Assembly: GCA_016720825.1 (NCBI GenBank)
Contig: JADKJV010000010.1
Span: 62,001-126,000, forward strand
Direction: 5' to 3'
DNA: 64,000 bases
Source: Chitinophagaceae bacterium
GTDB lineage: Bacteria; Bacteroidota; Bacteroidia; Chitinophagales; Chitinophagaceae
A model generated the notes under the pieces. The model saw only the letters and a list, made by a program, of their open reading frames with translations. It had not been told where the DNA came from and ran no database searches. The position numbers and the translations under genes were made by a program. The number at the start of each line of letters is the position of its first letter. Position 1 is the stretch's first letter. Of this stretch, positions 15,843 to 25,706 are shown piece after piece.

Positions 15843-18800
15843 TCAACGTACGAGTGTAACTGTACCTTTTTTCGATATCAGTTTATTGTCTTTGGTCACG
15901 CCCTGGATCATCCAAACGAATGTTCCGGTGTTTTGCTCTTTCCCGATCAGCTTGCCATCCCATCCGGTGTACATATTGGTGGTGGTGAATACCAGCTGTC
16001 CCCAGCGGTTATATACATTAAAGTATTTATAAGCCTTGATTCCCACAGGCACGGGCAGGAAGAGGTCATTCCTGCCATCCCCGTTGGGAGTAAAGGCAGT
16101 AGGCACATAAATATCCGGACCACGGTAAACCCTGATCCGCACATAACCTTCGCCACGGCAACCCGCCTGGGTGGATGCCACAACCTGGTAAATGGCTTCA
16201 TCCCCGATTGCTCCAGCAGTTACAATGGGATTGGGAATATTGGGATCGCTCAGGCCGGTGGATGGCGTCCAGTGATAAATATTCGCGATTGAACTGGCGC
16301 TGATCTGGAACTGGTCGCCCTGGTAAGCAATCGTATCAAAAGGTGAAGTGCTGACCTGGATCGGCGGTGTTACATCGAGGGTCATCGCATCGGTAGTGAG
16401 CGAAGGACAACCATTGATGTCAGTCAATACAGACAATGTATAGGTTGTTGTACGCGGAGGCGTAACAACAGCAGTCGGGCTTGAAGATTGGTTCAGGTAT
16501 GAAGTCGGTGCCCAGGCATAAGTTACACCACCGGAAGCCTGCATGGTATATGTTTGTCCATAGCAGATAAATCCATCCGGTCCTGCATTCGGAATTGGTG
16601 CAGCATGCACATTGACGATGATGGTATCATTGGCACTGCAGCGGCCGAGTGTGGCAGTTACAATATACTGGGTGGTTACGATGGGGTTAGCAACCGGGTT
16701 ATAGATTGTTGTATCGCTTAATCCGAGTCTGGGTGTCCATGCATATTGAATGGCATTGGAAGTATGTGCCAGTTGTACAGAACTGCCTTCGCAGAGCACT
16801 GTATCACGCAATGGGGCAAAGGTCAGGTCATTGGTCAGTCCCACTGAAGTATTATACTGGAATGTACAACCGAGGTTATCTTTCACATACACGGTATAGT
16901 TACCGGGAGCCACATTGAATACATTGGAAGGCTGGTAGGTAGTGCCATCGAGTGAATAGGTATAGCTGCTGTTACCACCGGCGGCTGTAACTGTGATGGT
17001 ACCGTCGTTACCGCCATTACAGCTGGCATTGGTATTGACGGAACTGGCTGTTAATGCAGCTGGTTCAGTAACAGTTACAGGTGTGGTGGTGGTACATCCG
17101 TTGCCATCCCTTACAGTTACGGTATAACTGCCTGCAGGCACATTGAATGTACTGACAGGCTGCCAGGTTATGCCACCACTAATGGAGTATTCGTATGGTG
17201 GTGTAGCTCCATTGGCTGATGCCGAAATGATCCCATTGGATTGTCCATTACATAATGCTGCTACCGAAGTTGCAGAAGCTGTTAATGCTGTGGGTTCACC
17301 AATGGTGATGCTGCCGGTACCCTGGCAACCTGCGCCTTCCCGGTAATAAACAGTATAGGTGCCGGCTGTGAGACCGGTAAATGTATTGGGTGTTTGCCAG
17401 GTGGTTCCGTCGAGTGAGTACTCAAAGAGGGCCACACCGGGTGAAGGTGTTCCGACTGTAATAGTTCCTGAGTTACCGCCGTTACAAAGCACATCGGTTT
17501 TAGTGAGTGATGCTGAAATATTCGGGCCAACAGGAACAGAGACGTTGATGATACTGGTTGCGCAACCGCCTGCATCAGTAGCCACAACAGTATGAGAACC
17601 GGAAGGCACGTTCAGGAAAGTATACGGAGCAGATCCGCTCACAGGCGTGCCACCGTCCAGCGTAAATGTAAATGGTGCCGTACCACCGGAAGGTGAAATC
17701 ATGATCGTACCGTTAGCCGCACCGTTACAAGTGGTACCCGTGGTATTAGTAATAGCTGAAAGCGCCGGGCCTGATGTTACATTGATATTAAGTGTGCGCG
17801 TACAACCATTATTATCCCGGATCATTACAATATGATTACCTGTTGCCAGGTTATTAAATGTGCTGGGGTTGGGACCGGGGTTGAAACCGGTGCCATCTAT
17901 CTGGAAACTATAGGGTGCAGTGCCGCTTGTTGCCGTTACGGTAATCGTACCATTCGTTGAAGCAGGACAAGTAGTGGATGTGCTTGTAAAGGTGGCATTC
18001 ACACCGGAGCCGGCGCTGATGAATACGCTCAACAGGTTTGACTGACAGCCCGCAGCATCCGTAATCCGGATTGTATGTGTGCCATTTGCCAGTCCGGTGA
18101 ATAAATGCGGATTGGGACCGGACACAGGTGCAGCGCCATCCAGAGAATAAGTCCATGGTGCAGTACCGGAAGTAGCGTTTACGTTAATGGATCCGTTATT
18201 TACGCCTGCACAGGTTGTAGGTGTGGTGGTATTACTGGCGGTTAAACTCGAACCTGCACCAACAGTTATTGTGATGGGGTTGGAAGTACAACCGCTGGCG
18301 TCAGTAATGTTTATTGTATGAGTTCCCGATGCAACTCCGGTAAATGTATAGGGGTTACCACCTGAAACAGGGGCACCGCCATCAAGCACATAGGTGAAAG
18401 GCGTTAAGCCCACGGCGGGTGTTACGGTAATAGTTCCGTTATTAACACCCGGGCATCCTGTGGGTGTTTGGGAAGTGGCTGCTGTAATGTTACTGGTTTG
18501 GTTAACGATAACATTGAGCGTACTGGTACAACCATTGGCGTCAGTAATCAATACTGTATGCGGACCTTGAGCTACGTTGGTAAAAGTATAAGGACTAGGG
18601 CCTGTTACAGAAGCGGCGCCATCTAACGAATAAGTATATGGAGCAACACCCGGGGGAGCAGGAACAGTTACTGTAATTGTACCTGAAGGAGGACCACAGA
18701 GCGTGTTAGTAGTGCTGGCTGCTGCATTTAATCCGTTTGAACGGTTTACAGTGATTGTATCGTAAGAGATAAGCTGGTTAGCAGGGTTATCACAAGCTGT

Positions 18801-19795
18801 AAAGATCGTTTTAACTACATACTGGCTGGCACCACCGGGAGGGCAAATGTTGGGGAAATTAATATCCAGCAATCCGGGAGTTGTGGTTGCTGTATCAGCC
18901 AGTACTAATGTACCACCTAATGTATATAATTCAGAACTCAGGTAACGTGATCCTGCACCTGAAGGTGTAAAACGATAACCGGTATTTGATTCCGACCACA
19001 CAGTACAGTTTTTACCTGGCGCAGCAACGGCCTTGGTACGGGTCCAGTCTTGAATACCTAATATAGCAAGGCCTGAATTCCAACTTGCACAAATAGGTTT
19101 ATTCAGAATAAAAACATCTATGATACCAGTGCTTTCATGCATTACTATTTGTTCTGTGCAAATTAAACTTGTACAATTAAACATTGCACACGTCTAATAA
19201 CTAACTACAAACTTTCTGCATGGCGCTGTTCCAAACACATTATTCAATCCTCCTTGTTGCTGGTGAGGCTTGGGGTTAATATCGCTGATAAGCGCCCATT
19301 ACGGAGGATTTTGGATAATAGGTAGAAGCACTACTGTTTTGCGTACCGCCAGCGTATGGAATTGGCACAGGGGTCCCAGACCCTCCGGAAGTTGTTAAAG
19401 GCCAGGAATTTGACCCATTAGCATTTGATGCATCGAAAGTTACCAGGCCATTAGAACCTACTACTACAATTATTAAAAACTGAATCATAAAAACAGAAAG
19501 GGAAAGTCAAAGGGACCAAAGGCGAAAATTCATCATCAATATAGATAGTGCTTAATACAACGCCGGCTGCATTATTATAAGGATAAGCGTTGTAAGGAAT
19601 TGAACTAACTATATAATCAGACGTCCCTTTTACATGCGGAACCTGAAAGTGCAGATCTGTACAACTTTGGGCACAAGGAAGGCTGATCACCGAACCATTG
19701 ATGTTAGTCGGGAAACAACTTTGAGCACTGGCATGAACAGTCAGAAAGAAACCAATTGCTGACACTGTCAGCAGCCTCAACATTTTCATTGTCAT
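15843..19795 (-). CDS. Large SprB-repeat surface protein with type IX sorting domain, 5' region broken by indels
   Basis: An uninterrupted C-terminal frame of 1113 codons (15843-19184) is preceded by fragments in other frames (19451-19795 with signal peptide MLRLLTVSAIGFFLTVHASA, and 19276-19488) that align with the N-terminus of its paralogue at 23217-25253. At least four small indels between about 19184 and 19465 are needed to join them, giving roughly 1317 residues. After the N-terminal domain come eight SprB-type repeats of about 75 residues (pattern CNG..NGTITV..GG..PYTYSLDG..AGTYTV.V.D.NGC), three Ig/PKD-like domains and a C-terminal gliding-motility domain (VPTAFTPNGDGRNDLFLPV, FNVYNRWGQLVF, GTFVWMIQG). 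This is the type B signal for type IX secretion. Probably an adhesin or motility filament. With no in-frame signal peptide, the raw sequence encodes no export-competent product. Confidence 0.82.
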
Positions 19796-19908
19796 AATTA
19801 CAGCTTAGCGTGACCGGGGTTAGTTCCGGAAAGGGAACAAAATACGTAAAAAAAAGGTTAAAATTTAATGGCTTCCGGACCTATTTATTCACGTTGGAAC
19901 ATATTCTA

Positions 19909-22155
19909 TCAGGAAGGAATATCTTCCATATCATAGCGCTCTACGGATTCAATGCCGGGGAGGCTGAGCAGGCGCTGGACTAATATGTCAAGTTCTTCTT
20001 TATCATGTACATAGAGGCGGATATTCCCTTTGAATAAACCCTCATTGGCTTCAATCGTCAGGGCGGCAATATTAATCTTCAGTTCACCTGAGATCAGGTT
20101 GGTAATCTTATTTACCACACCCACATCATCCATCCCCACAATCTTGATACCGGTGAGGAAGGAAATCTCCTTGTTCTTGGCCCATTTCGTTTTAATCACC
20201 CGGTGGCCATAATTGGCCAGGAGCTTGGCTGCATTGGGACAGTTCGTCCGGTGGATGGTTAATCCTTTACCAGTCGTGATAAACCCGAATACGTCATCCC
20301 CGGGAATGGGTTTGCAACAATTGGCCAGGTTGTACACAATCCGGTCGCTGCTTTCCCCGAAGATCACGAGTTCATTGTCCTTCCGGCCCTGTACCGTATG
20401 ATGGGGAATGAAATCATGCTTCTCATGCAGGGGCTTCACAGGTTTGGGTGCCTCAATCCGGTCGCCCAGCACTTTGAAATCCTTGATATCCTTCAGGTCT
20501 ATATTCTTAACAGCAATCTGGTAAAACAGGTCGAGGTGGGAAGCCAGTTTATACCACTGCACCAGTTCTTCAATATTATGCTGGTTGAGTGCAGCCCCCA
20601 TGCCTTCCAGCTTGCGCTGCAAGGTGTACTTCCCTTCATCGGCCACTTTCCGTTTTTCCTCACGGAGGGCATCGCGGATCCGGCCTTTGGATTTGGAGGT
20701 AACCACAAAACCCAGCCAGTCTTCCGAAGGCTTTTGTTTATTACTGGTGATGATCTCCACCTGGTCACCACTGTGCAGCTTATGACTGATGGGCACCAGT
20801 TTGTGATTCACTTTCGCGCCAATGGTTTTCACCCCAATGGCCGAGTGGATCGCAAACGCGAAATCCAATGCGGTGGAACCCACGGGCAGCATCTTCACAT
20901 CCCCTTTCGGGGTGTACACATAAATTTCTTCAGCAAGGAAACTTGTTTTGAAATCCTGCAGGAAATCAATGCTGTCGGTTTCCTGGTTGGTGATCACTTC
21001 ACGGATCTGCTGGAACCATTTATCGAAACGGCTTTCATCAGCGGTACCTTCTTTGTATTTCCAGTGGGCCGCCAAACCTTTCTCTGCAATTTCATTCATG
21101 CGTTTGGTGCGGATCTGCACTTCCACCCATTTTCCCTGCGGACCCATCACGGTAGTGTGCAGCGCTTCATATCCATTGCTCTTGGGATTACTGAGCCAGT
21201 CGCGCAGCCTTTCAGGTGACGGCGTGTACTCATCGGTAATCATGGAATATACTTTCCAGCAATCTTCTTTTTCTTTTTCCGGTGGTGAATCAAGTATCGC
21301 GCGGATGGCGAAGAGGTCATACACTTCTTCAAAGTCAACCCCTTTTTTCTTCATCTTATTCCAGATGGAATGGATGCTCTTGGGCCTCCCGAAAATTTCC
21401 GCATTGATCTGTGCTTTATCGAGCTTGTCTTTAATAGGCCTGATAAACTCATTGATATACCGGGTCCGTTCTTTCCTCGTTTCCGCCAGCTTCCGTGCAA
21501 TCTCCCGGTAGATATCCGGCTCCATGTATTTCATGGCCAGGTCTTCCATCTCCGTTTTGAGATTATACAAACCCATCCGGTGCGCCAGCGGCGCATACAC
21601 ATAAACCGTCTCGGAAGAAATCTTCAGTTGCTTCTCCCGCTTCATGCTGTCGAGCGTGCGCATGTTGTGCAGGCGGTCGGCCAGCTTTATCAGTATCACG
21701 CGGGGATCATCGGTCAGTGTGAGTAATATCTTCTTGAAATTCTCTGCCTGCTGCGAGGCATTCACATCAATCACGTTACTGATCTTGGTGAGACCATCCA
21801 CAATACGGGCAATCTCACTGCCAAACTCACGCTCCACATCATCGAGTGTGATGTCTGTGTCTTCCACCGTATCATGCAGCAGGGAACAAATCGTTGAACG
21901 CACACCCAGACCAATTTCTTCCGCACAAATTTTTGCCACCGCCAGCGGGTGTAAAATATAAGGCTCCCCGCTCTTGCGGCGCATGGTTTTGTGGGCTTCG
22001 GCTGCCATTTCAAAAGCTGTCCGGATCAGGTTTTTGTCACCAGGTTTCAGCTTGGACTTCACTGATCTCAACAGGGAACGGTACTCCCTGAGGATGAGTT
22101 TTTTCTCTTCCTCTTCGTTGAGATTGTATTTGGGGAAATGGGCTACGGTGTCCAT
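19909..22155 (-). CDS. Bifunctional (p)ppGpp synthetase/hydrolase (RelA/SpoT family)
   Basis: A 748-residue stringent-response enzyme. The N-terminal hydrolase HD domain has PYILHPLAVAKI and LLHDTVEDTDI, and DRLHNMRTL, so hydrolysis is expected to be active. The synthetase domain follows (GRPKSIHSIWNKM, YDLFAIRAI, NGYEALHTTVMGP, EVQIRTKRMNEIAEKGLAAHWKYK). TGS (about 400-460, VYTPKGDVKMLPVGSTALDFAFAIHS), a zinc-finger/helical region with NCCKPIPGDDVFGF, and a C-terminal ACT domain complete the Rel architecture. Full length for the family. It sits between two surface-protein genes on the same strand but has no evident link to them. Confidence 0.96.
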   Translation of the reverse strand: MDTVAHFPKYNLNEEEEKKLILREYRSLLRSVKSKLKPGDKNLIRTAFEMAAEAHKTMRRKSGEPYILHPLAVAKICAEEIGLGVRSTICSLLHDTVEDTDITLDDVEREFGSEIARIVDGLTKISNVIDVNASQQAENFKKILLTLTDDPRVILIKLADRLHNMRTLDSMKREKQLKISSETVYVYAPLAHRMGLYNLKTEMEDLAMKYMEPDIYREIARKLAETRKERTRYINEFIRPIKDKLDKAQINAEIFGRPKSIHSIWNKMKKKGVDFEEVYDLFAIRAILDSPPEKEKEDCWKVYSMITDEYTPSPERLRDWLSNPKSNGYEALHTTVMGPQGKWVEVQIRTKRMNEIAEKGLAAHWKYKEGTADESRFDKWFQQIREVITNQETDSIDFLQDFKTSFLAEEIYVYTPKGDVKMLPVGSTALDFAFAIHSAIGVKTIGAKVNHKLVPISHKLHSGDQVEIITSNKQKPSEDWLGFVVTSKSKGRIRDALREEKRKVADEGKYTLQRKLEGMGAALNQHNIEELVQWYKLASHLDLFYQIAVKNIDLKDIKDFKVLGDRIEAPKPVKPLHEKHDFIPHHTVQGRKDNELVIFGESSDRIVYNLANCCKPIPGDDVFGFITTGKGLTIHRTNCPNAAKLLANYGHRVIKTKWAKNKEISFLTGIKIVGMDDVGVVNKITNLISGELKINIAALTIEANEGLFKGNIRLYVHDKEELDILVQRLLSLPGIESVERYDMEDIPS

Positions 22156-22195
22156 GTGTAGTTGACGAATTTACGAAAAAAGAAGGGAAATACAC

Positions 22196-22295
22196 TTTAC
22201 CACAAGGGGCACTAAGAAAACGCACAAAGGCCACAAGGTTAGAACCCTTGTGGCCTTTGCGTGGATTTGCTTAGTCGTGCCCTTTGTGGTAAAAA
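22196..22295. repeat. Family B palindrome, copy 1 (CCACAAAGG words)
   Basis: TTTACCACAAGGGGCAC on the left matches GTGCCCTTTGTGGTAAA on the right. Internal words CACAAAGGCCACAAGG and CCTTGTGGCCTTTG form the inner stem, giving a nearly perfect hairpin of about 45 bp. It ends 3 bases beyond the stop of the PorP/SprF gene and lies 5' of relA/spoT. Confidence 0.9.
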
Positions 22296-22298
22296 AAA

Positions 22299-23198
22299 TT
22301 ATTTAATAAAATCATACCGGAGCATGATCTCATGCGCGTTCGCTCCCTTATCAAACACACTCAACGGCGTGTTGAAAATATCGAAGCTGTACCCAATCGT
22401 AAATTTTTTCTGAACATGCACACCTGCTGAAAGCATCCAGCTCTGGCGGGCGCGTAAAGCCACACCCCAGAAGAACAGTTCTTTATGTTCTACCCTGGCA
22501 CCACCCTGGAATTCCAGCGGGGCGTTGGGCAGGTAAATGAACAGTACGTTGGGGATGATCTTTGTATTGCCATCTACATTCCAGGCATAGTTTGCATGGA
22601 AATAATAGTGGCGGTATAAACGGGCTTCTTCGGTGCGCGTGAATGTGCCGTTGTAAAAATCGAGTTTGCTCTGGATCAGCTGGCTGACAGAAATACCGGC
22701 CTGGAATTTTTTGCCGTTGTAGGCAAGACCCAAACCTGCATCTCCTTTAAACCTTTTGCTTTCGCCGGCCAGCACGGGATCCTGGCTGCCGAGAGATTCC
22801 TGGAGTTTTACTTTATCAATACTGTACTGCTGGAAACGGGCTTCCACCCCTACAGAGAATGTACCGCCATTCCGCAGGGGAATATGATACGAATAAGAAG
22901 TCTGGATACCAGTGCGTTTAGTCGGACCCGTTACATCATTATATAAATAACCGCCAATACCGATTTTGGCATTCTTTAAATAACCGGAACCGAACAGAAT
23001 GGCCGTCTGGGGACCACCATCAATGCCTTCCCACATGGTTCTGTAAGAAGCCCCGATTACCCCGTGTTGTGTGGCACCGGTGGTAGCGGGATTATGTAGA
23101 AAACCATGCTGGTCGTACAGGGATGCGGTAGTTAACTGCTGGGCTGAAACCACCATAACCCCGGTAGAAAATATCGCTGCAAATAATAAACGTTTCAT
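22299..23198 (-). CDS. PorP/SprF family type IX secretion outer-membrane protein
   Basis: A 299-residue outer-membrane protein with signal peptide (MKRLLFAAIFSTGVMVVSAQQ), the conserved LYDQHGFLHNPATTG motif just after it, and alternating beta strands through to a C-terminal aromatic strand (HEIMLRYDFIK). PorP/SprF proteins work with the type IX machinery and attach or export a neighbouring type B cargo. Here the cargo gene lies directly upstream, with only 18 bases between them, the classic SprB-SprF arrangement. Length matches the family. Confidence 0.93.
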   Translation of the reverse strand: MKRLLFAAIFSTGVMVVSAQQLTTASLYDQHGFLHNPATTGATQHGVIGASYRTMWEGIDGGPQTAILFGSGYLKNAKIGIGGYLYNDVTGPTKRTGIQTSYSYHIPLRNGGTFSVGVEARFQQYSIDKVKLQESLGSQDPVLAGESKRFKGDAGLGLAYNGKKFQAGISVSQLIQSKLDFYNGTFTRTEEARLYRHYYFHANYAWNVDGNTKIIPNVLFIYLPNAPLEFQGGARVEHKELFFWGVALRARQSWMLSAGVHVQKKFTIGYSFDIFNTPLSVFDKGANAHEIMLRYDFIK

Positions 23199-23216
23199 TG
23201 TTGTGAGTTTTGGGGG

Positions 23217-25253
23217 TTAACGAAGAATGGTGAGGTTTCCTTTGAGATAAACAAGCTTGCCATTGATCAGGTAGAAGGAAATCACATAGTAGTAAGTTCC
23301 GTCTGGCAATGGCTTGCCTTTATACGTACCGTTCCAGTCATTCTTGTAATCCTGCGATTCAAAAACTTTAGAACCATAGCGGTTGAATACAGAGGCTGTT
23401 GCTTTTGTTAAACAACCCGCTCCGTTGGTAATCAGCCAGAGGTCATTGATACCATCCCCGTTTGGTGTAAAGGCTTCCATGGGTTTGATACAATAAGGGA
23501 TTACGGTAATGGTTACATTATCGCTGCCCTGGCAACCCTGGGGATTCACCACACTTAATGTATACGTTGTGGTAGCTGCAGGGTTTGCATTCGGGTTAAG
23601 CACGTTGGCGGCGCTGAGACCAGTGGGCGGTGTCCAGGTATATGTACCGGCAGTGGCCGTAGCATTTAACTGGATTACATCACCGGCCAGTATTGACTGA
23701 TCAAGACCTGCATTCACCGTTACACCAGGGAATATAGTAACCGGGAATGTTCTTTGTACAGTACAAGTTCCCAATGTGGCTGTGAGTGTATAGGTTGTAG
23801 AAGTTTGTGGTGAGAACGTGGGACTCGCAATGGCCGGGTTGCTTACACCGGTTGTTGGTGTCCATGCATAAGTCGTTGCATTACCCGTTACGTTAGGTGA
23901 CACACTTCCACCCAAACAAACGGAAGCCGGGTTAACAGCACTCACCGTTAAATTGTTTGTAGTTACAACTGTTACCTGTTGTGTAGCGAAGCAGGATGAA
24001 CCTACAGTACGTGAACGTACATTGTAAGTACCGGCGGCTACGTTATTAAATACATTGGAAGACTGGTATGAAACACCACCGTTAATACTGTATTCAAGCG
24101 GCGGGTTGGCACCGGATGCATTCACGGTGATGGATCCGGTTGTTGTACAGTTACCGTCTGTTTTAGAAACAGTCATGGTTGGAGCAGCGCTCTTCTTCAC
24201 ATATACTGTATCGTAGAACATAACAGTTCCTTCCGTATTACAGGGATTATATTTCACACGGATCACATACTGTGTGCTGTCGGCCGTGGGACAAACGTTG
24301 GGGAAATTGATATTCAGGAAACCGGGAGCAGCGGTGCTGGTATCAGCCGGTGTGGTTGATTGTACAACAGTTCCGTTCACCATCAGGTCAGCACCCAGAA
24401 AGCGGGAAATACCGTTTGTGGGGATGAAGCGGTAGCAGGAATCGATGCTGGCAGCACCGCCCCAGGCAGTACAGTTTTTACCTTCTGCAGCAACTGCTTT
24501 ATTCTGGTTGAAATTCTGGATACCAAGAATAGCGAGGCCGCTGTTCCAGGTGGTGCAAAGCGGTTTGTCGTGCACATATACTTCCACCACACCGGTTCCT
24601 TCATAAATCACAATCATGGATGTGGCATAGGTGCTGGTGCAGCTGAACATAGGTACGCTGTTATAGCTGGCAATAAAACGGCGTTGGGGTGTAACACCTT
24701 CCACGCGCCATTCAATTTTGCGCTGGCCGCTGCCATTGGTAGTGGGATAAATATCATGATACGGCCCCATGATGGAAGCCTTGGGATAATAAGTGGAGAA
24801 TGAACTGTTCTGTACACCCCCTGCATATGGAATTGGAACGGGTGTTCCGCTTCCGCCGCTGGTTGTAAGCGGCCAGGCATTGGCTCCATTAGCGTTGGAT
24901 GCGTCAAAAGTAATGATGGCATTTGATCCCATCACCACTGAGTTATAAGCCGCACCATAAAAACAAAAAGGGAAAGGCAGGTTGATGGCAGGGCTGAAAA
25001 CGTCATCCGTATAAATGTTTGTCATTTCAGTTCCGCCTGGTGTGGCATAGGCAAATGGCACATAGGCCGGACGGGTCAGCACATAATCATCGGATTGTTT
25101 GATATGCGGGGCCTGCAAACTGATATTGGTGCAGGTGGTACCGCAAGGCAGCACAACATTATGTACAGGGGTAATCAGGGTGGTGGCCGGGTTCTGTGCT
25201 GCTACAGATATGTAGCAAAAAACGGCGGTCAGCCAGCATAATATCTTTCTCAT
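23217..25253 (-). CDS. Surface protein with type IX (type B) sorting domain, partner of PorP/SprF
   Basis: A 678-residue protein starting at 25253, where MRKILCWLTAVFCYISVAAQ is a good signal peptide; an upstream start would put 22 residues before it. The N-terminal region (about 30-330, with FPFCFYG, ITFDASNANGANAWP, STYYPKASIMGPYHD and WNSGLAILGIQNF) is shared with the broken paralogue at 15843-19795. Then come one SprB-like repeat, two Ig/PKD-like domains (TYAWTPTTGVSN and TYTWTPPTGLSA) and the gliding-motility C-terminal domain (MEAFTPNGDGINDLWLI, ASVFNRYGSKVFES, DGTYYYVISFYLINGK). It should be secreted by the type IX system and anchored or polymerised at the cell surface with the help of the downstream PorP/SprF. 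Confidence 0.9.
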   Translation of the reverse strand: MRKILCWLTAVFCYISVAAQNPATTLITPVHNVVLPCGTTCTNISLQAPHIKQSDDYVLTRPAYVPFAYATPGGTEMTNIYTDDVFSPAINLPFPFCFYGAAYNSVVMGSNAIITFDASNANGANAWPLTTSGGSGTPVPIPYAGGVQNSSFSTYYPKASIMGPYHDIYPTTNGSGQRKIEWRVEGVTPQRRFIASYNSVPMFSCTSTYATSMIVIYEGTGVVEVYVHDKPLCTTWNSGLAILGIQNFNQNKAVAAEGKNCTAWGGAASIDSCYRFIPTNGISRFLGADLMVNGTVVQSTTPADTSTAAPGFLNINFPNVCPTADSTQYVIRVKYNPCNTEGTVMFYDTVYVKKSAAPTMTVSKTDGNCTTTGSITVNASGANPPLEYSINGGVSYQSSNVFNNVAAGTYNVRSRTVGSSCFATQQVTVVTTNNLTVSAVNPASVCLGGSVSPNVTGNATTYAWTPTTGVSNPAIASPTFSPQTSTTYTLTATLGTCTVQRTFPVTIFPGVTVNAGLDQSILAGDVIQLNATATAGTYTWTPPTGLSAANVLNPNANPAATTTYTLSVVNPQGCQGSDNVTITVIPYCIKPMEAFTPNGDGINDLWLITNGAGCLTKATASVFNRYGSKVFESQDYKNDWNGTYKGKPLPDGTYYYVISFYLINGKLVYLKGNLTILR

Positions 25254-25503
25254 CAGCAGTAGTCCTGTGCTCCGACAGGCAGGTTTTGGTTGCAAATAAA
25301 ACAGGGATTTTTTCCCCACAGTTCGTACAGGATACTAATCTTAACGCAAGGCCAGGATTCGGCCGGGTTTTCAGGCAGCAAGCATGGGATAGTTGGAAGG
25401 GGCTAAACTACAAATTTCTGGGGTTTGGGAAAATAAATTCAATTGCCATATATAGCTACCCTAAACAGACAGCTTTACGGAAGGCCAATATGGTGAAATG
25501 CCC
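25254..25503. other. Spacer between surface-protein and tRNA/tig transcripts
   Basis: The divergent intergenic region holds the 5' ends of both transcripts. I see no repeat words, no clear minus-strand TAnnTTTG and no credible short gene here. Confidence 0.5.
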
Positions 25504-25511
25504 TACCTTTG
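25504..25511 (+). promoter_or_regulatory. -7 element upstream of tRNA-Leu and tig
   Basis: TACCTTTG fits TAnnTTTG. The -33 side has no good TTTG at 19-21 bases. Transcription would begin at about 25518, at the base of the hairpin that follows. Confidence 0.5.
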
Positions 25512-25514
25512 CAC

Positions 25515-25563
25515 CCCGGAATAAGAAAACATGGCCGCAAAGCCATGTTTTCTATTCCCGGGT
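25515..25563 (+). other. Long leader hairpin directly upstream of tRNA-Leu
   Basis: AGAAAACATGGC pairs perfectly with GCCATGTTTTCT around the loop CGCAA, and the stem continues outward through GGAATA/ATTCC and CCC/GGG with a one-base bulge, about 20 bp in all. It starts close to the predicted transcription start and ends 5 bases before the tRNA. It may be a processing or stability element; no T run follows, so it is not a typical terminator. Confidence 0.65.
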
Positions 25564-25567
25564 AAGA

Positions 25568-25649
25568 CCGGATGTGGTGGAATTGGTAGACACGTCAGAC
25601 TTAGGATCTGATGCCGCAAGGTGTGGGGGTTCGAGTCCCTCCATCCGGA
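25568..25649 (+). tRNA. tRNA-Leu(UAG)
   Basis: An 82-nt class II tRNA. The acceptor stem pairs CCGGATG (25568-25574) with CATCCGG (25642-25648), discriminator A. The D-arm region is GTGGAATTGGTAGACAC, the anticodon stem is TCAGA/TCTGA with loop CTTAGGA (anticodon TAG at 25602-25604), then a long variable arm and a T loop TTCGAGT. The long variable arm and UAG anticodon identify leucine (CUA/CUG codons). CCA is not encoded. It is followed 57 bases later by tig. Confidence 0.95.
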
Positions 25650-25706
25650 CAAAAACTAAAGGCCAAAAGCCTAAGTACAAACGATTTAAAATTTCAATTT
25701 TTAAAC

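Noticed and set aside
20398..21219. Long plus-strand frame antisense to the RelA/SpoT gene
   Set aside because: It is the complement of a conserved enzyme, has no domain and shows composition expected of a shadow frame.
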